DNA from: Winogradskyella immobilis
Lineage (GTDB): Bacteria; Bacteroidota; Bacteroidia; Flavobacteriales; Flavobacteriaceae
DNA: 64,000 bases
Reading direction: 5' to 3'
Assembly: GCF_021887715.1 (NCBI RefSeq)
Contig: NZ_JAIQXX010000005.1
Span: forward strand, 62,001 to 126,000
Below, piece by piece: positions 47,139-57,329 of the stretch. Below the pieces are notes generated by a model. It was not told the DNA's origin. It did not search any database and worked only from the letters and a program-made list of their open reading frames with translations. Numbering within the stretch: the stretch's first letter is position 1; each line of letters begins with the position of its first letter. A program made the position numbers and the translations under genes.

Positions 47139-47741
47139 TTAATTATCAGATTTATAGTCGTTAACATCAACACCTTTTTCAGCACCATCATCAGCATTAA
47201 ATCGCTCTTTTTTCTCAAAACCAAATATCATAGCATATATATTGCCAGGAAATTGTCTAACTAAATTGTTGTATGGGGTTATTTTTTCATTAAAACGATC
47301 GCGCTCTACTTTTATTCTTTTCTCAACACGATCTAAAGAATTCATTAATTCTTTATAATTTTCATTAGCTTTTAAATCAGGATATCTTTCAAAAACAGCA
47401 AGTAAACGAGATAAAGCAGATGTCATTCCGCTCTGAACTTTTTTAAACTGCTCAAGTTGTTGTGGAGTAATATTTGAAGGATCTATTTGAATACTGGTAG
47501 CTTTAGACCTAGCGTCAGTAACAATTTTAAAAGTTTCTTGTTCATATTCTGCATAACGTTCAGCTACTTTCATTAAATTAGGAATTAAATCACTTCGTAA
47601 TTGGTATGCACTTTCTACTTTTGCCCATTGCTCTCCAATATTTTCTTCTTTTTCTATAACATTATTATAAAACCCAGAGCTTTTAGTATATAGTAATAGT
47701 GCAATTATAATTATTATAATTAATGGTAGCCATTTTTTCAT
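47139..47741 (-). CDS. LemA family protein
   Basis: A 200-aa protein with one N-terminal transmembrane helix (WLPLIIIIIIALLLY) and the LemA helical bundle: AKVESAYQLRSDLIPNLMKVAERYAEYEQ, ARSKATSIQ, LLAVFERYPDLKANENYKELM, RFNEKITPYNNLVRQFPGNIYA. It is third of five genes in the operon and directly upstream of two TPM genes, a pairing seen widely in bacteria. The function is not established. Confidence 0.92.
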   Translation of the reverse strand: MKKWLPLIIIIIIALLLYTKSSGFYNNVIEKEENIGEQWAKVESAYQLRSDLIPNLMKVAERYAEYEQETFKIVTDARSKATSIQIDPSNITPQQLEQFKKVQSGMTSALSRLLAVFERYPDLKANENYKELMNSLDRVEKRIKVERDRFNEKITPYNNLVRQFPGNIYAMIFGFEKKERFNADDGAEKGVDVNDYKSDN

Positions 47742-47753
47742 AATTGATATGTT

Positions 47754-48083
47754 TTAAAGTTGTGTTTTTATTTTTTGAAGTTGATTCTTTATGCTTTCAA
47801 GTTTAGTAATAATTTCAAAATTACTAAGTGTTTGTTTTTTTTCTTCTTTAAGATGTGTTTTGGCACCTTCTAGTGTAAATCCACGTTCTTTCACCAAATG
47901 GTAAATCAACTTTAAGTTTTTAATATCTTCAGGTGTAAATTTACGATTGCCTTTGGCATTTTTTTTTGGTTTAAGGACATCAAACTCTTTTTCCCAAAAT
48001 CGAATTAAAGAAGCATTAACTTTAAAAGCTTTGGCAACTTCTCCAATGCCATAATATCGTTTTTCAGGTAAGTTTATATGCAT
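47754..48083 (-). CDS. MerR family transcriptional regulator
   Basis: A 109-aa protein with a MerR-type winged helix (YYGIGEVAKAFKVNASLIRFWEKEFDVLKPKKNAKGNRKFTPEDI) and a short C-terminal helix. It has no effector domain or Cys metal site. It starts one base after the stop of the M23 peptidase gene, so the two are coupled. Targets are unknown. Confidence 0.9.
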   Translation of the reverse strand: MHINLPEKRYYGIGEVAKAFKVNASLIRFWEKEFDVLKPKKNAKGNRKFTPEDIKNLKLIYHLVKERGFTLEGAKTHLKEEKKQTLSNFEIITKLESIKNQLQKIKTQL

Positions 48084-48084
48084 A

Positions 48085-49056
48085 TTAATCTAAAGATTGA
48101 TTTTCTAATGATGCTTTTTGTAATAAATCGTTAAACTCTTCAGCAGATAAATTACCGTAATAAAAATTAATAGGGTTGATACGGTTACCGTCTTTTATAA
48201 TTTCGTAATGTAAATGTGGCGCTTCTGAGCGACCTGTGCTTCCAACAAAGCCTATTAAATCTCCACGTTTTACACGTTGATTAACACGTACATTATATTT
48301 ATATAAATGAGCGTATAATGACACATAACCATAACCATGGTCAATGCGGATGTGCTTTCCAAAACCTGAGGCTTTACTATCAGCTCGCTTTACAATACCA
48401 TCTCCACTAGCATAAATTGGAGTGCCTCTTGGAGCCGTAAAATCCATACCGTAATGAAATTTTCTAACTTTAGTAAATGGATCTGTTCTATAACCATAAC
48501 CAGAAGCTACGCGTGTTAAATTCTCATTGTTAACAGGCTGTATGGCAGGTATAGCTACTAAAAATTTCTCTTTATCTTTTGCTAATATTTTTATCTCGTC
48601 TAAAGACTTAGATTGTACAACAATGGCTTTCTCTAAAATATCTAAACGTTTATTACTTTCACTAATAAGTTGTGAGTTATCAAAACCTTCAAATTTTTTA
48701 TAACGGTTAACACCGCCAAAACCAGCACGTCTTTGTTCTTCGGGTATAGGATTGGCTTCAAAATACAATCTGTAAATAGCATTATCTCGTTCTTCAACAT
48801 TACCTAAGGCTGCAATGGCATCATCCATACGTTTGTTCAATAAATCGTATTGCAATTGCATGTTTTGTAATTCTCTTGCAAGTTGCAATTCTTTAGGAGA
48901 TTGAAAAAACTGACTAGCAATTAAAACAAAGAAAAAACCAAAAAGCGCAGAAGCTAAAATAAAAACAGTGGCATATTTAAGAGTCGTTCTTTTTTTACGC
49001 TCTACCTTTCGGTAGGAAAGCGTTTCAGCATCATAATAATATTTTACCTTAGCCAT
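48085..49056 (-). CDS. M23 family metallopeptidase, membrane anchored
   Basis: A 323-aa LytM-type peptidoglycan hydrolase. A cytoplasmic basic head precedes one transmembrane helix (about 28-48), a coiled coil spans about 53-80, and the M23 domain spans about 178-295. Zinc ligands His201 and Asp205 (HYGMDF) and His283 (HLHYEI) are intact, with catalytic His250 (LYAHL). It should be active on cross-link peptides in the periplasm. It is first gene of the minus-strand operon ending with the TPM proteins. Confidence 0.93.
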   Translation of the reverse strand: MAKVKYYYDAETLSYRKVERKKRTTLKYATVFILASALFGFFFVLIASQFFQSPKELQLARELQNMQLQYDLLNKRMDDAIAALGNVEERDNAIYRLYFEANPIPEEQRRAGFGGVNRYKKFEGFDNSQLISESNKRLDILEKAIVVQSKSLDEIKILAKDKEKFLVAIPAIQPVNNENLTRVASGYGYRTDPFTKVRKFHYGMDFTAPRGTPIYASGDGIVKRADSKASGFGKHIRIDHGYGYVSLYAHLYKYNVRVNQRVKRGDLIGFVGSTGRSEAPHLHYEIIKDGNRINPINFYYGNLSAEEFNDLLQKASLENQSLD

Positions 49057-49172
49057 GTCGCAATTTATACTATTTTTGCAGTGATTAAGGCACTATAAGT
49101 GTCTTAATTTTATTAACAAAACAATCAAACCTACAAAAATATTTTCATTACAAATTTAAGAAACTAATGGAA

Positions 49173-49180
49173 TATATTTG
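49173..49180 (+). promoter_or_regulatory. candidate -7 box of alaS
   Basis: TATATTTG about 107 bp before the alaS ATG. A second box, TATTTTTG, lies at 49071-49078 and is followed by a hairpin (49085-49107, TTAAGGCACT and AGTGTCTTAA) and a T-rich stretch that would stop transcripts from it. Confidence 0.4.
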
Positions 49181-49287
49181 TAGAAGCTTTTTTTAGACCT
49201 TAAGATTAAATAAAAAGGATCTGATAAAAATTAAAAATTGTTAGCCAATTAATACAAATTAATAAAAATTAGCTCTAATATATCAAC

Positions 49288-51897
49288 ATGAAGTCTCAAG
49301 ATATTCGCACTAAATTTTTAAACTTTTTTGAGAGTAAAAAACATAGTATTGTTCCATCTGCACCAATGGTTTTAAAAGATGATCCAACATTAATGTTTGT
49401 GAATTCGGGGATGGCTCCTTTTAAAGAATATTTTTTAGGCAATGCCCAACCTAAGAACAATAGAATTTCAGATTCTCAAAAGTGTTTACGTGTTTCTGGT
49501 AAGCATAACGATTTAGAAGAAGTGGGTTATGATACCTATCATCATACTCTATTTGAGATGTTAGGCAATTGGAGCTTTGGAGATTACTTTAAAAAAGAAG
49601 CTATTGCTTGGGCATGGGAGCTTCTTACTGAAGTTTATGGTATAGACAAAAATATATTATACGTTACCGTCTTTGAAGGAGATAAAGCCGATGGTACACC
49701 TATGGATAATGAAGCATACGATTTATGGAAAAATATAATTCCTGAAGATCGTATTCTTATGGGAAATAAGAAAGATAACTTTTGGGAAATGGGAGAGCAA
49801 GGACCTTGTGGCCCTTGTAGTGAAATTCATGTAGATATACGTTCTGAAGAAGAAAAATCTAAAGTTGATGGTAAAACTTTAGTCAATATGGATCATCCAC
49901 ATGTGGTTGAAATCTGGAATCTTGTATTTATGCAATACAATCGTAAAGCTGATGGTTCATTAGAAAACTTACCGAATAAGCATATTGATACTGGTATGGG
50001 TTTTGAACGCCTTTGTATGGTTTTACAAGGAGTACAATCTAATTACGATACAGATGTATTTACACCACTAATTAGAGAAATTGAGACGATTACCAAAATG
50101 AAATATGGTAAGCTTGAAAATATAGACATAGCTGTCCGAGTTATATCAGATCATGTTAGAGCTGTTGCATTTTCTATAGCAGATGGTCAATTGCCGAGTA
50201 ATACAGGTGCAGGTTATGTAATACGTCGTATTTTACGACGAGCAGTGCGTTATGGTTTTACATTTTTGGGTAAGAAAGAACCATTTATTTACCGATTGGT
50301 AGATGTATTAACCAAAACTATGGGTAAGGCGTTTCCAGAATTGAAAATTCAGAAACAGTTGATTGAAAATGTTATAAGAGAAGAGGAAACCTCTTTTTTA
50401 AGAACTTTAGATCAAGGTTTATTGCTACTCGATGGTGTTATCTCATCTACAAAAGGTAAAGAAGTATCTGGTAAGCGCGCTTTTGAATTGTATGATACTT
50501 ATGGTTTTCCAAAGGATTTAACCGCACTTATTTTAAATGAAAAAGGGTTTACTTATAATGAACAAGAGTTTGAAGCTGAGTTAAAAAAACAAAAAGAACG
50601 CTCACGTTCTGCAAGTGAAACATCTACTGAAGACTGGACGGTTTTATTAGAAGATTGTGAGGAAGAATTCGTGGGTTATGATACACTTGAAGCTGAGGTT
50701 AAATTAACACGATACCGAAAAGTTACCTCTAAAAAAGATGGAGAAATGTATCAAATGGTATTTAATTTAACTCCATTTTATGCCGAAGGAGGCGGACAAG
50801 TTGGCGATAAAGGATATCTGGAAGTGCCAAATGGAGATGTGGTTTATATCATAGATACAAAGAAGGAGAGTAATGTAATTATACATTTCTCTAAAAACCT
50901 GCCAAAACATATTAATGAAACCTTTAAAGCAGTTGTAGATGCTAAACAGCGTTTTAGAACAGAGTGTAACCATACAGCAACACATTTATTGCATCAAGCT
51001 TTGCGTGAAGTTTTAGGAACACACGTAGAGCAAAAAGGATCGGCAGTACATTCTAAATATTTACGTTTCGATTTTTCACATTTCTCTAAAGTCACAGTAG
51101 ATCAATTACGCCAAATAGAAGATTTTGTCAATAGGAGAATAGATGGAAAATTACCGTTAGAAGAACGCAGAAATGTGCCAGTAGCAGATGCAATGAAACA
51201 AGGAGCTATGGCATTATTTGGTGAAAAATATGGAGATGCTGTGCGTACCATTAGATTTGGACAATCTATTGAATTATGCGGTGGAACACATGTAAATAAT
51301 ACAGGAGATATTTGGCATTTTAAAATTAGATCAGAAAGTGCTGTGGCATCTGGGATTCGACGAATCGAAGCTATTACAAGTGACGCAGTTAAAGATTTTT
51401 ATTTTGAAAATAATAGATCGTATTATGAGATGAAAGACCTCTTAAATAATGCAAAACACCCTGTAAAAGCGCTACAGAGTTTACAAGAAGAGAATACAAA
51501 TCTTAGAAAGCAAATAGAAACATTACTTAAAGATAAAGCTAAAAATCTAAAAAATGAATTAATTAATGAGTTAGAAGACATTAATGGAGTTCAGTTTTTG
51601 GCTAAGAAAGTAGACTTAGATCCATCAGGAATTAAAGATGTAGCCTTTGGAATGGGAGAAAAGCATAAAAATTTATTCTTAATATTTGGCACTGCTACCG
51701 AAGGAAAAGCCTTATTAACTTGCTATATCTCTAAAGAATTGGTTACTGAACGCGGATTAAATGCTGGGCAAGTGGTTAGAGACTTAGGAAAGTTCATTCA
51801 AGGTGGTGGAGGTGGACAACCATTCTTTGCAACAGCTGGCGGTAAAAACCCAGCAGGAATTACAGAAGCTTTAAGTGCAGCTAAAAATTATATATAA
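49288..51897 (+). CDS. alaS: alanyl-tRNA synthetase
   Basis: A full-length 869-aa class II synthetase charging tRNA-Ala. The N-terminal catalytic core has [20 protein letters not shown] and [17 protein letters not shown]. The editing domain has [11 protein letters not shown] and CGGTHV metal ligands. A C-terminal DHHA1 domain ends [20 protein letters not shown]. All parts are intact. Confidence 0.98.
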   Translation: MKSQDIRTKFLNFFESKKHSIVPSAPMVLKDDPTLMFVNSGMAPFKEYFLGNAQPKNNRISDSQKCLRVSGKHNDLEEVGYDTYHHTLFEMLGNWSFGDYFKKEAIAWAWELLTEVYGIDKNILYVTVFEGDKADGTPMDNEAYDLWKNIIPEDRILMGNKKDNFWEMGEQGPCGPCSEIHVDIRSEEEKSKVDGKTLVNMDHPHVVEIWNLVFMQYNRKADGSLENLPNKHIDTGMGFERLCMVLQGVQSNYDTDVFTPLIREIETITKMKYGKLENIDIAVRVISDHVRAVAFSIADGQLPSNTGAGYVIRRILRRAVRYGFTFLGKKEPFIYRLVDVLTKTMGKAFPELKIQKQLIENVIREEETSFLRTLDQGLLLLDGVISSTKGKEVSGKRAFELYDTYGFPKDLTALILNEKGFTYNEQEFEAELKKQKERSRSASETSTEDWTVLLEDCEEEFVGYDTLEAEVKLTRYRKVTSKKDGEMYQMVFNLTPFYAEGGGQVGDKGYLEVPNGDVVYIIDTKKESNVIIHFSKNLPKHINETFKAVVDAKQRFRTECNHTATHLLHQALREVLGTHVEQKGSAVHSKYLRFDFSHFSKVTVDQLRQIEDFVNRRIDGKLPLEERRNVPVADAMKQGAMALFGEKYGDAVRTIRFGQSIELCGGTHVNNTGDIWHFKIRSESAVASGIRRIEAITSDAVKDFYFENNRSYYEMKDLLNNAKHPVKALQSLQEENTNLRKQIETLLKDKAKNLKNELINELEDINGVQFLAKKVDLDPSGIKDVAFGMGEKHKNLFLIFGTATEGKALLTCYISKELVTERGLNAGQVVRDLGKFIQGGGGGQPFFATAGGKNPAGITEALSAAKNYI

Positions 51898-51930
51898 GGT
51901 TACCTTCTATACGATATTGTCTAATCTATT

Positions 51931-52881
51931 ATGGAACTACAAACCAAAATATCACTACAAAAACAATCTCACCATCAGGTAGATTACAATTCTAAAGTGT
52001 TGTTATTAGGGTCTTGTTTTTCTGAAAATATAGGAGAGAAGTTTAATTATTATAAGTTTCAGGCAATTATTAACCCTTTTGGTATTTTATTTCACCCATT
52101 AGCTATAGAAAATTTAATTACTAGAGCTATTAATGAAGACTATTATAGTGAAGATGAAATAAAAACAAATAAAGACACTTTCTTTTCTTTTGATGCACAT
52201 TCAAAATTAAATACGGTAGAAGCAAAATCATTAGTTTTTAATTTAAATACCACATTAAGTGATACTTTGATTCAAATAAAAGAAGTATCACATATTATTA
52301 TTACTCTAGGAACAAGTTGGACGTATCGTTTTATTGAAACCGATAAAATTGTTGCCAATTGCCATAAAATACCACAGAAGCAATTTTTAAAAGAATTATT
52401 ATCTGTTGAAGATATTACAGCTTCGCTTCAAGCAATAATCAGTTTAGTTAAGACTATAAACCCTAAAATAACATTTATTTTTACGGTATCTCCAGTACGC
52501 CATTTAAAAGATGGTTTTACAGAAAATACACGTAGTAAAGCACATTTAATTTCTGCAGTGCACAATGTTGTGTCGACGAGAGAACAATTGTTCTATTTTC
52601 CATCTTATGAGATTATGATGGACGAATTAAGGGATTATAGATTTTATAAAACCGATATGATTCATCCAAACACTACTGCTATAGATTATATATGGAATTG
52701 TTTTATTACAGTTTGGATTAATGATACCACTCAAAAAACAAGGGATATAATACAAACTATTCAAAAAGGGTTAATGCACAAACCTTTTAATGAAAATTCT
52801 ACTCAGCATCAATTATTTTTAAAAGACCTAGAAATTAAGATTGAAAACCTTAAGGCTAACTTTCCGCATATATCATTTTAG
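51931..52881 (+). CDS. GSCFA domain protein
   Basis: A 316-aa protein of the GSCFA family (SGNH-hydrolase-like). The name motif is visible as LLLGSCFSENIG (about 25-36), with NPFGILFHP, ITLGTSWTY and FTVSPVRH following, and a C-terminal DMIHPN that would supply the His/Asp of an SGNH site. Substrate unknown. It starts 33 bp after alaS and probably shares its transcript. Confidence 0.88.
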   Translation: MELQTKISLQKQSHHQVDYNSKVLLLGSCFSENIGEKFNYYKFQAIINPFGILFHPLAIENLITRAINEDYYSEDEIKTNKDTFFSFDAHSKLNTVEAKSLVFNLNTTLSDTLIQIKEVSHIIITLGTSWTYRFIETDKIVANCHKIPQKQFLKELLSVEDITASLQAIISLVKTINPKITFIFTVSPVRHLKDGFTENTRSKAHLISAVHNVVSTREQLFYFPSYEIMMDELRDYRFYKTDMIHPNTTAIDYIWNCFITVWINDTTQKTRDIIQTIQKGLMHKPFNENSTQHQLFLKDLEIKIENLKANFPHISF

Positions 52882-53007
52882 AGAAGAAATTCTAGATTAA
52901 TTTCACCTAAATTTAGGACACTTTATCTTTTTTTATTGCATATAACCGAATAAAATATACGGTTAAACGATTTAACAATATATTCGATATGCTATTAATC
53001 AATTTTT

Positions 53008-53056
53008 ACAAAAGTGTTAGTTGTCTTCTTAAAAAGAGATAGCTAGCACTTTTTGT
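53008..53056 (+). terminator. terminator between the GSCFA gene and coaD
   Basis: ACAAAAGTGTTAGTTGTC and a G-U-tolerant complement (AGATAGCTAGCACTTTTTG) form a long hairpin, followed by CTTTTT on the plus strand. It separates two convergent genes. Confidence 0.6.
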
Positions 53057-53066
53057 CTTTTTAGAA

Positions 53067-53522
53067 TTATTTAATAAAAACACTACTCGGAACTAAGACA
53101 GAATAATCTCCACCATTTCTTATGACGTCGCGTACAATAGAAGACGATATGTAAGACGTGTTTGCAGCTGTTAAAAGAAAAACGGTTTCAATATTAGAGA
53201 GTTTTCTATTGGTATGAGCAATAGCCTTTTCAAACTCAAAGTCCGCAGGGTTGCGTAGTCCACGGAGTATAAATTCAGCATTAATCTCACGACAAAAATC
53301 AATGGTTAAACCTTTATAGGTTACCACCTTTACTTTTGGCTCATCTTTAAAAGCAGCTTCAATAAATTGTTTGCGTTGCTCTAACGAAAACATATATTTT
53401 TTTTCAGCATTAATGCCAATAGCAACAATAACTTCATCAAAGAGTTTAAGGCCACGTTGTATAATATCGTAGTGTCCTAAAGTAATGGGGTCAAAAGATC
53501 CTGGGAATAATGCACGTTTCAT
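53067..53522 (-). CDS. coaD: phosphopantetheine adenylyltransferase
   Basis: A 151-aa enzyme of coenzyme A synthesis, transferring AMP from ATP to 4'-phosphopantetheine. The nucleotidyltransferase motif GSFDPITLGH (about 8-17), RGLRNPADFEFE and ISSSIVRDV are intact. Length is normal. Its start codon is preceded 6 nt upstream by a hairpin repeat whose right arm contains AGGAA; the same repeat lies before the gene at 60287. Confidence 0.97.
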   Translation of the reverse strand: MKRALFPGSFDPITLGHYDIIQRGLKLFDEVIVAIGINAEKKYMFSLEQRKQFIEAAFKDEPKVKVVTYKGLTIDFCREINAEFILRGLRNPADFEFEKAIAHTNRKLSNIETVFLLTAANTSYISSSIVRDVIRNGGDYSVLVPSSVFIK

Positions 53523-53528
53523 ATGTGT

Positions 53529-53550
53529 TTCCTGCGTAGGCAGGAATCTT
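53529..53550 (-). repeat. short hairpin repeat upstream of coaD
   Basis: On the minus strand a 22-bp sequence containing TTCCTGCCTACGCAGGAA (7-bp stem, CTAC loop) ends 6 nt before the coaD ATG. The same 22 bp occurs on the plus strand at 60260-60281. The stem would pair up the AGGAA that resembles a ribosome-binding site. Confidence 0.8.
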
Positions 53551-53657
53551 TTTTAATTCACTTTCAAATATAGAGGTTTTAAATAGAAAAAAGAAAACAT
53601 TAAAAAACCTAAGATGCAATCTATGTTCTAGTTTCTATGAGCAAAGCGATCTAACTT

Positions 53658-54632
53658 CTAATTCAACGCTTCTTCAATAGCATTTACAAATAAAGCTTCT
53701 AAAGATATATCAGCAGCTTGTGCTTGTTGTGGTAGTATACTTTCTTTAGTTAATCCAGGTACAGTATTCACTTCTAATAAATAGGGTTCATCATTTTTAA
53801 AGATAAATTCACTTCGCGAAAAACCTGTCATTCCAAGAACTCGATATATCTTTTTAGCAATGGTTATCGTTTTTTGTTTATAATCTTCAGAAATACGGGC
53901 AGGTGTAATTTCTTGAGATTTTCCTTCATATTTTGCTTGGTAATCAAAAAAATCGTTCTCAGAAACAATCTCGGTGATTGGTAATACTTTTACTTCACCT
54001 TTATAGGAAATAACTCCAACTGAAACTTCAACTCCATCTAAAAATTGCTCAATAATAATTTCATTATCTTCTTTAAATGAATTTTCAATAGCAGCGTTGA
54101 GATCTTCTTTTTTATAAACTTTAGAAATGCCAAAACTACTGCCTGCCTTATTGGCTTTTACAAAACACGGCAAGCCTACTTTTGCAATAATAGCATTTTC
54201 ATTAACAACATCTCCATAGTTAAGATAATAGCTTTCAGCGGTTTTAATACCAAAAGGTTTTAGAGTAGCTAAAAGATCTCGTTTGTTAAATGTAAGCGCA
54301 GCTTGATACATACTGCAACTGGTATGCGGAATACCTAACAATTCAAAATAACCTTGAATTAAACCATCTTCTCCTGGTGAGCCATGTATGGCATTAAATA
54401 CGCAATCGAATATGATTTTTTTTGTGTCAACTATAACAGAGAAATCATCTTTATTTATAACATATTCATTTTTTGCTTCGTCAACATATACCCATTTATT
54501 TTTAAAGATATGAACGGAATACGGTATGTAAGATGTCTTTGCTAAAGTCTCGTAAACGACAGCACCACTTTTTAGTGAAATTTCATATTCACTAGAATAG
54601 CCACCCATTATAATTGCAATATGCTTTATCAT
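53658..54632 (-). CDS. ddl: D-alanine--D-alanine ligase
   Basis: An ATP-grasp enzyme joining two D-Ala for peptidoglycan. Motifs are HIAIIMGGYSSEYEISL at the N-terminus, FNAIHGSPGEDGLIQG, FVKANKAGSSFGISKV and FLLEVNTVPGLT-like YLLEVNTVPG. The frame is open up to 54695, but the conserved N-terminus begins at the ATG at 54632 (324 aa); the 21 upstream codons (to 54695) do not look like the family. Confidence 0.95.
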   Translation of the reverse strand: MIKHIAIIMGGYSSEYEISLKSGAVVYETLAKTSYIPYSVHIFKNKWVYVDEAKNEYVINKDDFSVIVDTKKIIFDCVFNAIHGSPGEDGLIQGYFELLGIPHTSCSMYQAALTFNKRDLLATLKPFGIKTAESYYLNYGDVVNENAIIAKVGLPCFVKANKAGSSFGISKVYKKEDLNAAIENSFKEDNEIIIEQFLDGVEVSVGVISYKGEVKVLPITEIVSENDFFDYQAKYEGKSQEITPARISEDYKQKTITIAKKIYRVLGMTGFSRSEFIFKNDEPYLLEVNTVPGLTKESILPQQAQAADISLEALFVNAIEEALN

Positions 54633-54761
54633 TTTTAAACGAAATAGTTGTGATGTAAAAATATCATTTATTTTATTTTTTAATGCTATAATCAAATTAC
54701 TAATTATATACGTATATACTAAAGCAAATAGATTGCGTTTTAATTACAGTGTTAAATTCAT

Positions 54762-54769
54762 TAGTTTTG
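54762..54769 (+). promoter_or_regulatory. candidate -7 box of the PASTA gene
   Basis: TAGTTTTG matches TAnnTTTG, 18 bp before the ATG at 54788. No TTG is seen at the right distance. Confidence 0.35.
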
Positions 54770-54787
54770 TCAACAATAATTTAGGGT

Positions 54788-55348
54788 ATGAGTCTTATTA
54801 AATTCTTAACAAGTAAAGTCTTTTTTAAACAAATAGCATTAGCTGCTGTAGCCGTTGTTGTATTTTGCTTTTTAATACTTAAGTGGTTAGATGTAACCAC
54901 AAATAATGGTGAGTTTATTACAGTGCCTGATTTAAAAGGTAAGTCTGTTGAAACCGTTAAAATAGAATTGGAAGACAACGATTTGGTAATGGAAATTCAA
55001 GATTCTGCAAATTACAATCCAAAGTACCCAAAGTATTCTGTGATAGAACAAGATCCTATTGCAGGAGCTCAAGTTAAAGAAGACCGTAAAATTTACTTAA
55101 CATTAAACCCATCAGGTTATAGAAAAGTAGCTGTTCCAAATGTAGTAAAGCGTACGTTTAGACAAGCAAAACCAACATTAGAAGCATTAGGTTTTATGGT
55201 TGGAGATATTACTTATAAAGATGATATCGGTAAAGATATTGTTTTAGGTATTACTTATAAAGGGAAACCTATCGACTCTGGTGAAATGTTACCTCTAAAA
55301 TCTAAAATTGATGTTGTTTTAGGAAATGGTAAACGCGTTTCAAATTAA
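54788..55348 (+). CDS. PASTA domain membrane protein
   Basis: A 186-aa protein with one transmembrane helix (about 15-33, IALAAVAVVVFCFLILKWL) and three PASTA-like repeats in the periplasm (VPDLKGKSVETVKIELED; KVAVPNVVKRTFRQAKPTLEALGF; and a third in the last 50 residues). PASTA repeats bind muropeptides. No kinase or penicillin-binding domain is attached. It lies beside ddl on the opposite strand and 3 bp before the pseudouridine synthase gene. Confidence 0.9.
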   Translation: MSLIKFLTSKVFFKQIALAAVAVVVFCFLILKWLDVTTNNGEFITVPDLKGKSVETVKIELEDNDLVMEIQDSANYNPKYPKYSVIEQDPIAGAQVKEDRKIYLTLNPSGYRKVAVPNVVKRTFRQAKPTLEALGFMVGDITYKDDIGKDIVLGITYKGKPIDSGEMLPLKSKIDVVLGNGKRVSN

Positions 55349-55351
55349 TTT

Positions 55352-56386
55352 ATGGATACAATTCCAGAATTTCAGGATAATGAAGAGCTCTATGAGCATT
55401 ATGCTTTTAAAGTAGAAAAAGGGCAACAAGCACTCCGTATCGATAAATATTTAATGAATTTTATAGAGAATGCAACCAGAAATAAAATTCAGGCTGCAGC
55501 AAAAAACGGTAGTATTTTTGTCAATGATGTTCCTGTAAAACAGAATTATAAAGTAAAGCCTAATGACGTTATTACTGTAAAATTTGAGCATCCTCCGCAC
55601 GAGCATTTATTAGTTGGTGAAGATTTACCTTTAGATATCGTTTATGAAGATGATACTTTATTGGTAGTAAACAAACTAGCAGGTATTGTAGTGCATCCAG
55701 GACATGGTAATTATTCTGGCACTTTAATTAATGCATTAATTTTTCATTTCGAAAACTTACCAAAAAACTCAAGTGATCGACCAGGTTTAGTACACCGAAT
55801 AGATAAAGATACTAGCGGGTTATTAGTGGTTGCAAAAACCGAACACGCTATGGTACATTTGTCTAAACAATTTAAAGATAAAACGAGTGAGCGTGAGTAT
55901 GTAGCACTGGTTTGGGGAAATGTTAAAGATGAAAGCGGAACTGTAGAAGGCAATATAGGACGTCATCCAAAAAATAGATTACAAAATACTGTTTTTGAAG
56001 GTGAAGATGCCGAAAAAGGAAAACCAGCAGTAACGCATTACAAAGTGTTAGAACGTTTAGGATATGTTACACTAATAAGTTGTAAGCTCGAAACAGGACG
56101 TACACATCAAATCCGTGTACATATGAAACATATTGGACATACACTTTTTAATGACGAACGTTACGGAGGCGAAAAAATATTAAAAGGAACAACCTTTACC
56201 AAATACAAACAATTTGTAGATAATTGTTTTAAAATATTACCAAGACAAGCTTTACATGCTAAGACGTTAGGTTTTGAGCACCCAACTACTGGAAAGTTTA
56301 TGCGTTTTACTACTGAGATTCCTGAAGATATACAATTGTGTATTGAAAAATGGAGACAATACGCAAAGCATCAAGAAAATGAATAG
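55352..56386 (+). CDS. RluA family pseudouridine synthase (RluD-like)
   Basis: A 344-aa rRNA pseudouridine synthase. An S4 RNA-binding domain at about 25-80 (LRIDKYLMNFIENATRNKIQAA) precedes the catalytic domain with HRIDKDTSGLLVVAK, where Asp151 is the catalytic residue, and GRTHQIRVHMKHIGH. Architecture and the position next to PASTA and ddl are typical for Bacteroidota. RluD (23S rRNA) is the most likely specificity but is not proven. Confidence 0.92.
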   Translation: MDTIPEFQDNEELYEHYAFKVEKGQQALRIDKYLMNFIENATRNKIQAAAKNGSIFVNDVPVKQNYKVKPNDVITVKFEHPPHEHLLVGEDLPLDIVYEDDTLLVVNKLAGIVVHPGHGNYSGTLINALIFHFENLPKNSSDRPGLVHRIDKDTSGLLVVAKTEHAMVHLSKQFKDKTSEREYVALVWGNVKDESGTVEGNIGRHPKNRLQNTVFEGEDAEKGKPAVTHYKVLERLGYVTLISCKLETGRTHQIRVHMKHIGHTLFNDERYGGEKILKGTTFTKYKQFVDNCFKILPRQALHAKTLGFEHPTTGKFMRFTTEIPEDIQLCIEKWRQYAKHQENE

Positions 56387-56508
56387 TTGTATAGTTAATT
56401 ATTTTTATTATCTATTTTAATTATAAGGTCTTAGTTGTAAATTTGAACTTATAAAAAGAGATTTCTATCCTAACAGCTATTAGGATGGAAATGAAAAAGA
56501 AATTTTCA

Positions 56509-57267
56509 ATGAAATTAGTATTATCTCCAGCAAAATCTTTAGATTTTGAATCGCAACTGCCAACAACTATAACATCAGAAGCCACATTCTTAAAAGATTC
56601 TGAGCGTATTAATAAATTATTAAAAAAGAAATCTGCAAAAGGTTTATCAAAACTGATGAGTATTTCTGATGCCTTAGGGCAGTTAAATTATGAACGCAAT
56701 CAAGAATGGGCTTTACCATTTAGTAGTGATAATGCTAGGCAAGCAGCTTTTGCATTTAGTGGCGATGTTTATCGTGGATTAGATGCGTATACAATACCTA
56801 AAGATAAATTAGAGAAACTACAAGATTCTGTTCGGATTCTTTCAGGGTTGTATGGTTTGCTAAAACCATTAGATTTAATACAACCTTACCGTTTAGAAAT
56901 GGGCACAAAATTTCCTGTAGGTGTGAAAAAGAATTTATATGAATTCTGGAAAACAAAATTAACAGCTCAGTTAAACGATGAGTTAGAAGATGGAGAATTG
57001 TTCTTAAACTTAGCAAGTAACGAGTACTTTAAAGCTATAGATAAAAAAGCATTAAAAGTGCCTGTAATTACTGCAAACTTTAAAGACTTTAAAAATGGCG
57101 AATATAAAATGATTTCGTTTTTTGCTAAATATGCAAGAGGTTTAATGGCGCGTTATGTTGTGGATATCAATGCCCAAACTATTGATGATATTAAAGGATT
57201 TAATATCGATAATTACGGATTTAGTGAAGAATTATCTTCAGAGAACGAATTGGTTTTTGTGAGATAA
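56509..57267 (+). CDS. yaaA: YaaA family peroxide stress protein
   Basis: A 252-aa DUF328/YaaA protein. Motifs include KLVLSPAKSLDFES at the N-terminus, GDVYRGLDAYT, RILSGLYGLLKPLDLIQPYRLEMGTK and NLASNEYFKAI. In Escherichia coli YaaA limits iron-dependent damage under peroxide stress. An upstream ATG at 56485 adds eight residues; I prefer 56509 because the family starts directly at this strand. Confidence 0.92.
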   Translation: MKLVLSPAKSLDFESQLPTTITSEATFLKDSERINKLLKKKSAKGLSKLMSISDALGQLNYERNQEWALPFSSDNARQAAFAFSGDVYRGLDAYTIPKDKLEKLQDSVRILSGLYGLLKPLDLIQPYRLEMGTKFPVGVKKNLYEFWKTKLTAQLNDELEDGELFLNLASNEYFKAIDKKALKVPVITANFKDFKNGEYKMISFFAKYARGLMARYVVDINAQTIDDIKGFNIDNYGFSEELSSENELVFVR

Positions 57268-57285
57268 AAACATTAAAAATATAAT

Positions 57286-57326
57286 AAAAAGTGAAGCCTA
57301 TTTAATTTAAATAGGCTTCACTTTTT
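57286..57326. terminator. strong bidirectional terminator
   Basis: A near-perfect palindrome with GTGAAGCCTATTTAA as the left arm, almost no loop, and A run/T run ends. It closes both yaaA and the convergent aspartyl-protease gene. Confidence 0.92.
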
Positions 57327-57329
57327 ATG

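Noticed and set aside
49071..49107. Possible T-box-like or attenuator leader of alaS
   Set aside because: A -7-like box and hairpin are present, but no T-box specifier loop or conserved antiterminator sequence is seen, and a nearer -7 box at 49173 explains transcription.
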